From assembly GCF_016862935.1 (NCBI RefSeq), contig NZ_BONX01000024.1:1-64000 (forward strand): a DNA stretch of 64,000 bases, in the 5' to 3' direction. The notes beneath the pieces were generated by a model, which had not been told where the DNA came from, searched no databases, and saw nothing but the letters and a program-made list of their open reading frames with translations. Shown here one piece after another: positions 1-8,119 of this stretch. The DNA is from Plantactinospora mayteni (GTDB taxonomy: Bacteria; Actinomycetota; Actinomycetes; Mycobacteriales; Micromonosporaceae). Position numbers and translations under genes: made by a program. Every line of letters begins with the position of its first letter. Position 1 is the first letter of the stretch.

Positions 1-88
1 TTGCGCCGAGCCGGCACGTGCGCGGACTGCCGATTTGAGCGCGCGTGCCAGCGATAGATCCCAGAGTGCCGAGGGTAGGTTCAACGCC

Positions 89-556
89 ATGAACTCGACA
101 CGGGTCTCCCAGCACGTTCGTGCCTCGCGTCCAGCCGTCTACCGCGCCTTGCTGGATGCGGACGCCATCGCGAAGTGGCGGGTGCCGGCCGGCATGAGCA
201 GCCACGTGCATGAATTTGACGCCCGCGAAGGTGGTTCCTTCCGCATTTCGCTTACCTACGACGCGCCGGAGCGCTCCGGCAAGTCGGCGGCACACACTGA
301 CACGTACCATGGCCATTTTCTGAAGCTCGTGCCAGACGAACAGGTCGTCGAAGTGATCGAGTTCGAGACCACCGACATCGCGTTCGCCGGCATTATGACG
401 ATGACCACGACGCTTGCCGATAAAGATGGTGGCACTGATGTCCTCGTCGTACACGAAGGCATTCCCGACGGCGTCCCCGCCGCCGACAACGAGACCGGCA
501 CGCGTATGGCCCTGGAGAGTCTTGCCCGGCTCGTGGAGGCGATCGAGCGTTCCTGA
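89..556 (+). CDS. SRPBCC (AHSA1-like) domain protein
   Basis: A 155-residue protein of the START/SRPBCC fold: an N-terminal segment with the 'RASRPAVYRALLDADAIAKW' pattern typical of Aha1-like ligand-binding proteins, a central Phe-Arg-Ile-Ser strand region and a C-terminal helix that packs over the cavity (MALESLARLVEAIE). Members bind small hydrophobic ligands; the ligand here cannot be told. I chose the ATG that follows a GAGGG Shine-Dalgarno by about 10 nt; a TTG 54 nt upstream is an alternative. The YCII/sigma module begins about 300 bp downstream on the same strand, and SRPBCC proteins often accompany YCII-ECF sigma loci, so a shared regulon is possible (inference). Confidence 0.85.
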   Translation: MNSTRVSQHVRASRPAVYRALLDADAIAKWRVPAGMSSHVHEFDAREGGSFRISLTYDAPERSGKSAAHTDTYHGHFLKLVPDEQVVEVIEFETTDIAFAGIMTMTTTLADKDGGTDVLVVHEGIPDGVPAADNETGTRMALESLARLVEAIERS

Positions 557-784
557 AACCGGCGGCGTGTTGTTCACGTCAGACGGGACGGCAGTACGGT
601 GCTGCGGGGACAGGGAGCCGACTGGTGCATGCCGTGACTGTCAGGTCGGCAAGGTGGCGGGCGGAGCGGGTTCGCCCAGGTGTGCTGGCTGCGGAGCCGA
701 GACCCGGTCGGCGGTGCCTGCGTGCGCGGCAACGCGACGTGCCCGGACGGGCGTTCGCCGTATGGGAGATTTCGTCCGGGCTGC

Positions 785-811
785 TGTCGAAACCAGCCGG
801 TCCCGTTCGTC
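785..811 (+). promoter_or_regulatory. Predicted ECF42-type promoter of the YCII-sigma operon
   Basis: TGTCGA (785-790) and CGTC (808-811) are separated by 17 nt and lie 39 nt before the YCII start codon. From memory, ECF42 sigma factors recognise a TGTCGA -35 and a CGWC -10 in front of their own YCII/DGPF gene, so this is a candidate autoregulatory promoter. The match is seen in the sequence; the use by this sigma factor is inference. Confidence 0.55.
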
Positions 812-849
812 GGGTTAGAGAGTTGACCGTCAACAAGGAGGAGGGTCTG

Positions 850-1194
850 ATGCCCCAGTACGCAGTTGTGGTTTACCAGCCGGCACCGGCTGACCCGATG
901 GAGATCTCGGCCGAGTACGCGGAGGCGCTGGAGCGGTACCCGGCGCAGGTCGAGGAGTTGGGCGGGCGCGGGGTTGCGGGGTATGCGCTGCAACCGAGTA
1001 CCACGGCGACTGCGGTGCGTGGTGACATCATCACTGACGGCCCGTTCGTTGAGGCCAAGGAGGTCGTCGCCGGATTCTTCGTTCTGGAGGCGCCCGATCT
1101 GGACGTCGCCCTGAAGATCGCCAAGCTCAATCCGGTGTACCTGGACGGCGGGGGTGTGGAGGTCCGGCCGTTGTTCGTCCCGCCGGCCGAGTGA
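850..1194 (+). CDS. YCII/DGPF-domain protein, ECF42 partner
   Basis: A 114-residue YCII-related protein. The family hallmark is visible as ITDGPFVEAKE near residue 60, followed by GFFVLEAPDLDVALKIAK, the typical second ferredoxin-like half. These proteins are small alpha/beta barrels, almost always encoded next to ECF42-type sigma factors, with unknown exact role (perhaps a signal-sensing enzyme). A strong AAGGAGGAGGG ribosome-binding site precedes the ATG. Its stop codon overlaps the GTG of the sigma gene by 4 nt, so the two are translationally coupled. The operator-like palindrome GTTGAC-C-GTCAAC (822-834) overlaps the leader. Confidence 0.9.
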   Translation: MPQYAVVVYQPAPADPMEISAEYAEALERYPAQVEELGGRGVAGYALQPSTTATAVRGDIITDGPFVEAKEVVAGFFVLEAPDLDVALKIAKLNPVYLDGGGVEVRPLFVPPAE

Positions 1195-2474
1195 GCCTCG
1201 GCGACAACGGAGGTACGGCGGCGGCCGAACGCGCCGTGACGGAGGCGCACCGTCGCGAGTGGGCCTTCGTGCTCGCCGCGACGGCGCGCGTCGTCGGGGA
1301 CCTCGACGTGGCCGAGGAGTGTGTCCAGGATGCCTACCTCGCGGCGCTGGAGACGTGGGCGCGTGAGGGTGTGCCCCGCAGGCCCGGTGCCTGGCTCACC
1401 ACCACGGCCAAACGCAGGGCGCTCGACGTACTGCGCCGGGAGCGGATACTCCGAGCGAAGATGCCCCTGCTGGTGGAGCCGGGCGAGGTCGAGATGGACG
1501 AGTTCGACGGCGAGTCGATCCCCGATGACCGGCTGCGCCTGATCTTCACCTGTTGCCATCCCGCGCTGGCCCGGGAGGCCCAGGTGGCGTTGACCCTGCG
1601 TCTGGTGTGCGGGGTCAGCACCGCCGACATCGCGAGAGTGTTCCTGGTCTCGGAGCCGACGATGGCCGCGCGGGTGACCCGGGCCAAGAAGAAGATCTCG
1701 GTGGCGCGGATCCCGTACCGGGTGCCGGACGCCGCCGAGCTGCCCGAGCGGCTGGACACGGTGCTGAGCGTCGTCCACCTGCTCTACACCACCGGCCACA
1801 CGGCCTCGTCAGGCACCGATCTGGTCCGCGCCGACGTGATCGACCACGCGCTGAACCTCGCTCGCATGATCTTGGCCCTCATGCCTGACGAACCGGAGGT
1901 CCGCGGGCTGCTCGCGCTGGTGCTGCTTACCGACGCCCGACGGGCCACCCGTACCGACGCCCAGGGTCGGCTCCTGCTCCTGGAAGAGCAGGACCGTTCC
2001 GGCTGGGACCGTGCCGCCATCGAGGAGGGAGGCCGCCTCCTGGCGGGCGCCTTCCGCACCGGCCGTGTCGGCCGGTACACGTTGCAGGCCGCCATCGCCT
2101 GCCTGCACGCTGTCGCGGTCAGCTACGCCGCGACCGACTGGCATCACATCCTGCGCCTCTACGACCAACTGCTGTCGGTCTGGCCCTCGCCGGTCGTCGC
2201 CCTCAACCGGGCTGTAGCGGTGTCGATGGTGGCCGGTCCCCAGGCCGCCCTCGATGAACTCGATGCCCTGGAACGGGACGGCCGACTCGCCGGCTACCAC
2301 TACCTGCCGGCCATCCGCGCCGATCTGTTGCGCCGCCTCGACCGCCCCGGCGAGGCCGCTGTCGCCTACCGGGCGGCGTTGGACCTCGCCGACAACGAGG
2401 CCGAGCGGGAGTTCCTCGCCGCACGCCTCTCCGAGGCTGTCGATCCCGGATCCGGTCGCTCGCCGGAAGGGTAG
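1191..2474 (+). CDS. RNA polymerase sigma factor, ECF42 type with C-terminal extension
   Basis: A 427-residue ECF sigma factor. Region 2 lies at about residues 18-90 (FVLAATARVVGDLDVAEE then GAWLTTTAKRRALDVLRRE), region 4 at about 115-175 (DRLRLIFTCCHPAL, ending SEPTMAARVTRAKKKI). The remaining 240 residues are an alpha-helical, TPR/SnoaL-unrelated extension (VLSVVHLLYTTGHTAS, NRAVAVSMVAGP, YHYLPAIRADLLRRL) that is diagnostic of ECF42 factors. No anti-sigma gene is adjacent, as usual for this group, where the extension is thought to control activity. GTG start, 4-nt overlap with the upstream YCII gene. Likely autoregulated from the TGTCGA/CGTC promoter. Confidence 0.93.
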   Translation: MSLGDNGGTAAAERAVTEAHRREWAFVLAATARVVGDLDVAEECVQDAYLAALETWAREGVPRRPGAWLTTTAKRRALDVLRRERILRAKMPLLVEPGEVEMDEFDGESIPDDRLRLIFTCCHPALAREAQVALTLRLVCGVSTADIARVFLVSEPTMAARVTRAKKKISVARIPYRVPDAAELPERLDTVLSVVHLLYTTGHTASSGTDLVRADVIDHALNLARMILALMPDEPEVRGLLALVLLTDARRATRTDAQGRLLLLEEQDRSGWDRAAIEEGGRLLAGAFRTGRVGRYTLQAAIACLHAVAVSYAATDWHHILRLYDQLLSVWPSPVVALNRAVAVSMVAGPQAALDELDALERDGRLAGYHYLPAIRADLLRRLDRPGEAAVAYRAALDLADNEAEREFLAARLSEAVDPGSGRSPEG

Positions 2475-2875
2475 ACGACCGATCGGAAGGAATCCTCATG
2501 CAGGGGTGGCGGCAGCGGCCGTCTTTCTCGCCAGCGCCGACAACTCCCGGCGAGGTGGTTGGTGCGCTGGCGGCCTGGGCACGGTGATCCTCGTCGGGGC
2601 GGCGCGTCCACGCCGTCCCGCCGAGCGCCCTGGCGGTGGCGCTGGTCTGTGCCGAACACCTGGGTACGCGCTGACCGCACCGTACTGATCCGGCCAGCGT
2701 CCTGTTGCGGCGTCACGAGTACTCCCTCGGAGCCGGTGGCCCGGCCATCGCCGGTTCTGGTCCGACCAGGGCGATCTTCGGTTGGCGGCATGCTGCCGTT
2801 CAGTACGGGGTCGCGGGTTGCTCACCTGGGCACGGGACAGTCCGGGCAAGGCCCGATCACCTGCTTGGAGACCAG
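2475..2875. other. Intergenic stretch without convincing gene
   Basis: About 400 bp between the sigma factor and the phosphoesterase. Open frames cross it on both strands, but their products are Arg/Pro-rich with no domain pattern and no ribosome-binding site. I see no terminator hairpin of note. Confidence 0.5.
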
Positions 2876-4741
2876 ATGGCAACGAACGGCGATCACCGGC
2901 GGGTCGATAGGCGCGCGCTGTTGCAGGCCGCGCTCGCCGCGCCTGCGGCCGGCGCCGGCGCCACCCTGCTCGGCGCCGCGCCGACCCCCGCCGCCGCAGC
3001 GGCCGCCGGGGCGTTCGACCCGCAGAGCCCCCGGTTCGCCATCGCGGTGCTGCCGGACACCCAGTACCTCTTCGACGAGGACAGCTCCGACCCGGAGCCG
3101 TTGAAGGCGACGTTCCGTTACCTGGTCGAGGAGCGCCGGGACACGAACATCGCGTTCATGACACACCTCGGTGACGTCACCGAACACGGCAGCGAACACG
3201 AGATCGCCATCGCCGGGAAGACCTTCGGCGTACTCGACGGCAAGCTGCCGTACAGCGTCCTCGCCGGCAACCACGACGTCCGGGGCGGCGACGACCAGCG
3301 CGGCGACAGCGTCTACCTGCGTACCTTCGGGCCGCGGCGGTTCACCAGGATGCCGACCTTCGGCGGCGCGTCGCCGGACGGCTACAACAGCTTCCACGTG
3401 CTGCGGGCAGGTGGCCGGGACTGGCTGGTGCTGGCGCTCGACTGGCGGGCCTCGGACAAGGGTCTGGCCTGGGCGCAGCAGGTGCTCGACGCGCACCGTA
3501 CGCTGCCGGTGATCCTCACCACCCACGACCTGGCCTGGGCCGACGAGGCCGGCCAGGCGCGGTTGTCGGAGAACGGGCAGCGACTCTGGGACCGGCTGAT
3601 CCGGGACAACGACCAGATCTTCCTCAGCCTGGGCGGTCACTACTGGCCGCCGGGCCGGACCACGCTCAGCAACGCCGCCGGCAACGACGTGCAGGTGCAC
3701 ATCACCAACTACCAGGACCGCTACTACGGTGGGGCGGGAATGATCCGCCTGTACCACTTCGATCTGGCCCGCAACGTCGTCGACGTCGAGACCTTCGCGC
3801 CCTGGTTCCTCGCCCGCGACCCGGCCAGGCGGACGCCGCTGGAGGCCGAGACCATCGAGCTGACCGGTCCGGTCGACCGGTTCAGCATGCGGATCGACTT
3901 CGCCGCTCGGTTCGCCGGGTTCGCGCCGGTGCCCCCGCCCGCGCCCCGGCCGCCGGTGGCGGTGCTGCCGCGCGGCACCGTCGGATACTGGCGGTTCGAC
4001 TCCTACGGCCTTTCCTCGGGTACGGCCGGCAGCCCGATCGCCGACGGCACCGTGGTGCGGGACCTGAGCGGAAACGGCAACGACCTGACCGTCGCGCGGA
4101 TCGGCGCCGGCACCGCCGAGACCCTGACCTACTCGACCGAGCACCACCCCGGTCAGCCGGCCCACGCCAGTCTCCGCTTCGACGGCGGCAAGGGCCCGGA
4201 TCGGGGCGCCATCCTGCGGGCCGGTCCGCACGCACCGATCAACAGCATGAAGTTCACCGACGGGTACACCATCGAGGCATTCGTCAAGCTGCCCGATCCC
4301 TACCAGGGCGACCACGCCTGGATGGGGATCATGAGCTGGGAGGGGCGCAGCGGGGACGCCGGCAAGACCACCGGCTGGTCTCCGCTGGAGTGCACGTGCA
4401 GCCTGAACATCTCCCCGGAACGGTTCCTCCAGTACGTCGTCTACGCCGACCGGCAGGACGCCGACCCGACCTCGTGGAGTCACGCCCTGCCGACCGGCCG
4501 CTGGACGCACATCGCAGTGGTGAACGACTCGCGGCGGACCGTTGTACACGTCGACGGTTCGAGGATCGCCCGCAACCCGAGTCAACCGTCGACCGGGATC
4601 GCCACCCTGGGCCGGCCGTTCGTCGTCGGGGCCACCTCGTTCGACCTGAAATACGGCCAGGGCTTCTACGGCTGGATCGGCGATATCCGGATAACCGCGA
4701 GGGCACTGCGCCCGAAGGACTTCCTCACCCCGTACGCGTAG
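2876..4741 (+). CDS. Secreted calcineurin-like metallophosphoesterase with LamG domain
   Basis: A 621-residue exported enzyme. The N-terminus has paired arginines (RRVDRR) before a hydrophobic Ala-rich stretch ending in APTPAAAAAA, consistent with a Tat signal peptide. The metallophosphoesterase domain (about 50-340) shows the ordered metal ligands: VLPDTQYL, HLGDVTEHG, AGNHDVRGG, LTTHDLAW and LGGHYWPPG. A C-terminal LamG/concanavalin-like domain (about 365-620) starts with GYWRFDSYG and ends WIGDIRITARAL; such domains bind glycans. Probable role is an extracellular phosphodiesterase anchored to or acting on polysaccharide or teichoic-like polymer; substrate unknown. The start chosen is an ATG preceded by TTGGAGACC; a longer in-frame start would add 57 residues before the signal peptide and is unlikely. 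Confidence 0.88.
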   Translation: MATNGDHRRVDRRALLQAALAAPAAGAGATLLGAAPTPAAAAAAGAFDPQSPRFAIAVLPDTQYLFDEDSSDPEPLKATFRYLVEERRDTNIAFMTHLGDVTEHGSEHEIAIAGKTFGVLDGKLPYSVLAGNHDVRGGDDQRGDSVYLRTFGPRRFTRMPTFGGASPDGYNSFHVLRAGGRDWLVLALDWRASDKGLAWAQQVLDAHRTLPVILTTHDLAWADEAGQARLSENGQRLWDRLIRDNDQIFLSLGGHYWPPGRTTLSNAAGNDVQVHITNYQDRYYGGAGMIRLYHFDLARNVVDVETFAPWFLARDPARRTPLEAETIELTGPVDRFSMRIDFAARFAGFAPVPPPAPRPPVAVLPRGTVGYWRFDSYGLSSGTAGSPIADGTVVRDLSGNGNDLTVARIGAGTAETLTYSTEHHPGQPAHASLRFDGGKGPDRGAILRAGPHAPINSMKFTDGYTIEAFVKLPDPYQGDHAWMGIMSWEGRSGDAGKTTGWSPLECTCSLNISPERFLQYVVYADRQDADPTSWSHALPTGRWTHIAVVNDSRRTVVHVDGSRIARNPSQPSTGIATLGRPFVVGATSFDLKYGQGFYGWIGDIRITARALRPKDFLTPYA

Positions 4742-4799
4742 GTACCGCTGCCGTCACTCCGCCCGCGAGCTGGTTCCGTCCGACGGCGTCGGTTCTCGC

Positions 4800-5438
4800 C
4801 TACCTGTTCGCCCGCAGCCAGCGGCGACGGGTGGCCGCGGCGATGCCGTGGACCAGCCGGGCCAGGTCCGCCGCTCCCTCGGCGTCGTCCGCGCGTCGCA
4901 CCGTGGTGAGGATCGGTGCGGCCTCGTCGAGTTCGACGCGCTCGCGCAGCAGCACGAACTGGAGCACCAGCCCGGCCAGCCGAGCGTTCCCGTCGTCGTA
5001 CGGGTGGAAGAAGGCGACGTCGAGGTAGGCCCGGGCGGCCCGGGCCGTCACCGGTGTCTCCCGGTCGGCGGTCTCGGCCAGGCATCCGGCGAACCGGTAC
5101 TCGGTGTCGGCGTACAGCCCGTACCGCTCCCGGCCGTTCTTCGCGTACGCCGGTGCGCGGCGGAACGCCGCGACCGGGACACCACGGATGATCCGGTTCC
5201 ACCGGGCCAGTAGGTCCGGGGTGAGGTCGGCCCCGGCGGCGGCTTCGCGCCGCACGTCGTCGTACGCGGTCAGCAACCGGCTCAGCCGTCCAGGGTCACG
5301 TCCGGTGGAGCCGCCGACGAAACCGACGAAGCCGTCACGAATCGCCGACACCGGCGCCTTCGGGTGTGGGACGATCTCCCGCCAGCCGACGGTGTCCCGC
5401 AACCGCTGCCACACCGCCAAGTGATCAGGCGAGGTCAA
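4800..5438 (-). CDS. Fic/DOC family protein
   Basis: A 212-residue Fic-fold protein. The active-site loop reads HPYDDGNAR near residue 147, against the family consensus HPFx(D/E)GN(G/K)R; the catalytic His, the acidic residue, Asn and Arg are kept, but the second Gly is Ala. Fic proteins usually transfer AMP or another nucleotide-derived group to Ser/Thr/Tyr of a target. I found no classical inhibitory (S/T)xxxE(G/N) motif in this protein. Its ATG lies inside the 3' end of the upstream gene (14-nt overlap), so expression is coupled to the duplicated unknown protein. Target and physiological role are unknown; a toxin-like or regulatory role is possible. Confidence 0.85.
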   Translation of the reverse strand: MTSPDHLAVWQRLRDTVGWREIVPHPKAPVSAIRDGFVGFVGGSTGRDPGRLSRLLTAYDDVRREAAAGADLTPDLLARWNRIIRGVPVAAFRRAPAYAKNGRERYGLYADTEYRFAGCLAETADRETPVTARAARAYLDVAFFHPYDDGNARLAGLVLQFVLLRERVELDEAAPILTTVRRADDAEGAADLARLVHGIAAATRRRWLRANR

Positions 5439-6588
5439 CGGCCACCCGCCGGGCCAGATTCTCGGCCACCGACTCCACGACCGCTCTCGGTGGCTCCACC
5501 CAACTCTCGAAGCGGCCGGCGACCGCGTGTTCGAGCAGCTCCTCCCGGCGGGGGGACTCGATCCCGGCCGCGTCGAGAAACCAGTCGAGCACGGTCAGGC
5601 AGCAGCCGTACCAGCCCGACTCGTACTGCGTGCGGTCGCCGACCGCGGTCACCAGGTGCGCGACCGCGCGCTCCCACCCGGCCAGGTCGTCGGCGGCAAG
5701 CGGCAGGAATCGGTCGAACCGCTCCGCCACGTCGTCCAGCCAGTCGCGCCACTCCACCAGGGCCGCGGAAATCGTGCTCGCGGTCGCCTCCGGCGTGCTG
5801 ACCGAGTGCGGAAAGCAGCACCAGGAGCCAACCGGGCCACCACCGAAGTCACCCTCGCCGACCGCCCACCGCCAACCCACCGCCCACCGCCCGTACCGGT
5901 CGACGAGCCCGGCCGAGATGTTCTCCAGCCACAGGTCTCTGAGCCGCCAGTCGGCCTCCGCGGACGGGGGTTCGGCTGCCGCGACCAACTCGCTCACCAC
6001 CGCCCGGACCTCGTCCGGATCGAAGACCAGCTCCGGGCGATCGGTCTTCGCCCAGCTCAACTTGCTCGGATGGGGCAGACGACGGTCGTCGGGCATGTCG
6101 TAGACGGTGGTCCAGCCATCGCCCCGGACAGCCCGCCAGGCCGGCGGCTCGTCCGTACCGTCCGCTGCCGCCGGGGCCGCCGCCGCGAAGCGGCCACGGG
6201 CGTCGGTGGCCAGCTCGACCAGCAGTTCGTGCCAGGCCAGCACGGCGTCGGCGATGCGGGTCAGGGTCTCCTCCGGCGTCGTCACCGGAGGACGTCTCGC
6301 CCGCCAGAGCGGGATGACCCCACGGTCCTGGTGGTCCTCCATCGCGACGGTGTACCACCAGCCCACCACCCAGTCGCCCAGGTGCTCGACCAGCGCCTCC
6401 GTCATCCGGTCGTACCAGAAATCGGTGAGCCGCCAGTCGGTGCCGGGCGGCGGGACGTCGGCGGCCGGCGGCAGCACCCGCACCAGCTCCGCGACGCGGC
6501 CCGGGTCGAACGCGGGCCGGGTGGCGGGGTCGACGTCCTTCCAGGTGAGTCTCGAGAAGTCGGTGAGATTGACTCGGTCGATTGTCAC
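5425..6588 (-). CDS. Unrecognised protein with internal duplication, coupled to fic
   Basis: A 387-residue, Trp- and acid-rich, apparently cytosolic protein. It is built from two related halves: residues ~11-125 and ~180-300 both run L(T/S)WK/AK-D-P..., FDP(G/D)(R/E)V, (T/A)DWRL-D-W, VGW-WV/YT, then a TPE-A/E-T-I-A helix and a W-(E/D)-L-LA/DD segment. I cannot assign a family. The GTG start follows GGAAGG by about 8 nt. It is the first gene of a two-gene unit with the Fic protein, so it may be its partner, antidote or target (inference only). No signal peptide or membrane segment seen. Confidence 0.75.
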   Translation of the reverse strand: MTIDRVNLTDFSRLTWKDVDPATRPAFDPGRVAELVRVLPPAADVPPPGTDWRLTDFWYDRMTEALVEHLGDWVVGWWYTVAMEDHQDRGVIPLWRARRPPVTTPEETLTRIADAVLAWHELLVELATDARGRFAAAAPAAADGTDEPPAWRAVRGDGWTTVYDMPDDRRLPHPSKLSWAKTDRPELVFDPDEVRAVVSELVAAAEPPSAEADWRLRDLWLENISAGLVDRYGRWAVGWRWAVGEGDFGGGPVGSWCCFPHSVSTPEATASTISAALVEWRDWLDDVAERFDRFLPLAADDLAGWERAVAHLVTAVGDRTQYESGWYGCCLTVLDWFLDAAGIESPRREELLEHAVAGRFESWVEPPRAVVESVAENLARRVAVDLA

Positions 6589-7282
6589 ACTCGGCCTTCC
6601 GTAGGGCAGCCGGCCAGCTTAACGGGTCCGCCCTCCGGCTCGCCGCCCCATTTTCGGCCGGTCGGCCTCGGCGCGGCGGTGGCCGCCCGCTTGGCCACGC
6701 CTGGTGCGTCGACCTGCACCCGGCGTGCCAGCGGGAGGCCACGAGGCCGCGCGTCCCCGGCAGCTACCGGGCAGTCGCGGTCTGCGGATGTGCGCCGGGT
6801 GATGAACGAACGGCTGGCCCTGCTGCCCGCGATGCCCCGGCACGACCCGAACGCCGCCCCTGGACGGCGGAGTCGACATCAAGGTCGTCCAGGAGGAGCT
6901 GGGCCACTCCTCCAGCACGCTCACCCGCGCGGCGAGGGTGTTCGTGGCACTCTTGCGCTCGTGGACGACGCCCCAGAGTTGGTCGTCACCCACCGAGTAG
7001 CAGCCGTGGAACTGTCGGACTCCGTGCGGCTTGCGGTAGTTCGCCGGGAGTCGGTGGGGGTCTCCATCAAACCCGGGGCTTGACACCGTCAACAGCCCCG
7101 ACCGTGGTGGAACCTACCGCATCTGACCCCGACACCGGGACAGTCGTACGTGACGGCGACTCAAAGCCTGGCGCGCCGCACCAGCGGCAGGAGTGTGTAC
7201 CGTCGAAGGCGAGCATCGGTCGGCAGGCCCGCCATGCCGTCGACGGTCACTGCGACCCACTGTGCGGACGCGCGTCAGCGAG
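6589..7282. other. Gene-poor stretch with integrase scar
   Basis: Roughly 700 bp without an intact gene. Apart from the recombinase fragment listed separately, frames here give compositionally odd products without ribosome-binding sites. It marks the left edge of the eroded accessory zone. Confidence 0.5.
6860..7000 (+). pseudogene. C-terminal scrap of a tyrosine recombinase (phage-type integrase)
   Basis: One frame reads DGGVDIKVVQEELGHSSSTLTR before drifting off and stopping. The DIKVVQE-LGHSSSTLT pattern is the conserved region around the last catalytic His of tyrosine recombinases, just before the nucleophile Tyr. A stop (at 6800) closes the frame upstream, and no Tyr-box follows, so only about 25 family-like codons survive. 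It is evidence for a past integrated element whose boundaries are no longer visible. Confidence 0.6.
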
Positions 7283-7936
7283 CTACGACATCCCGGGCTT
7301 GCGGGCTAGGAGGAAGGCCTGCTGGACCTTCTCGCGCGCCTCCGGCCCGCGGAGCAGCCGGGTGTGTTCGACCAGACCGGCCTGGATCAACAGCTCGGCG
7401 ATATGATCAGGTGCCAACCGGTAGGCGTCGAGCGACACGCTGTGGCCGTACCCCTGCTCGATGTGCTGACGCTCGTTGCCGGCTTGGAACGCGACTAGTA
7501 CATGGCCGCCCGGAGCCAGCACCCGGTGAAACTCGGCGCATACCACCGGCAAGAGCTCTGGTGGTGTGTGGATGATCGAGTACCAGGCGACGATGCCGCC
7601 GACAGAGCCGTCCTTCAGGTCCAGTTCGGTCATGGAACCCTCGTCGAACCGCAGATCAGGGTATGTCCTGCGAGCCTCCGCCACCATCGCTGGCGACAGG
7701 TCGATGCCGAAGGCGGTTAAACCAAGAGAGCGCAGGTGTGCCGTAATGCGGCCTGGGCCGCAACCGAGGTCGGCGACCGATCCGGCGCCGGCGGACCGCA
7801 CAAGTTTCGCGAACGCCGCAAGCATCGCGAGGTCCAGCGGTGTTTCCGGAGGTTCCGTACTCAGGAGGTTGGCATAGTCAACGGCGACGGTGTCGTAGGC
7901 GGCACGGGTGGCGCTCAAGTAGGACGGCTCGGTCAC
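7283..7936 (-). CDS. Class I SAM-dependent methyltransferase
   Basis: A 217-residue small-molecule-type methyltransferase. Motif I is VADLGCGPGRIT (about residues 58-69), followed by GIDLSPAMV (acidic end of strand 2), and the post-motif region LDLKDGSVGGIVAWYSIIH. C-terminal part has the usual GGHVLVAFQ strand. Substrate is unknown. The GTG start lies 7 nt after a TACGAT box with no Shine-Dalgarno, so a leaderless transcript is likely. It stands alone on the strand, 180 bp upstream-facing of the next gene. Confidence 0.88.
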   Translation of the reverse strand: MTEPSYLSATRAAYDTVAVDYANLLSTEPPETPLDLAMLAAFAKLVRSAGAGSVADLGCGPGRITAHLRSLGLTAFGIDLSPAMVAEARRTYPDLRFDEGSMTELDLKDGSVGGIVAWYSIIHTPPELLPVVCAEFHRVLAPGGHVLVAFQAGNERQHIEQGYGHSVSLDAYRLAPDHIAELLIQAGLVEHTRLLRGPEAREKVQQAFLLARKPGMS

Positions 7937-7943
7937 TTAGAGG

Positions 7944-7949
7944 ATCGTA
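7944..7949 (-). promoter_or_regulatory. -10 box of a leaderless methyltransferase transcript
   Basis: TACGAT on the minus strand, 7 nt before the GTG of the methyltransferase gene; no ribosome-binding site intervenes. This spacing is that of actinobacterial leaderless promoters. Confidence 0.5.
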
Positions 7950-8119
7950 GCCGCTGCCGGTGCCCGGCTGCCGACAGCGACTTCAGTGATCACCACCACC
8001 GGACAGTTCGGACTGCTCAGGACACACACATTTCGGCCACGACCGCGCGTCGACTGTCTCCGCACATCCGTCACACGCTGTAACGTCCGTCCGCGAAACG
8101 ACCGGGCGTGGGTACCGGG

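Noticed and set aside
2822-4585. 587-codon open frame antisense to the phosphoesterase
   Set aside because: It lies wholly opposite a clear enzyme; its product is Arg/Gly/Val-rich with no domain and the G/C bias explains its openness.
5527-7083. 518-codon frame on the plus strand across the duplicated protein and integrase scar
   Set aside because: Antisense to a coupled gene and composed of Arg/Pro-rich shadow sequence; no initiation site.
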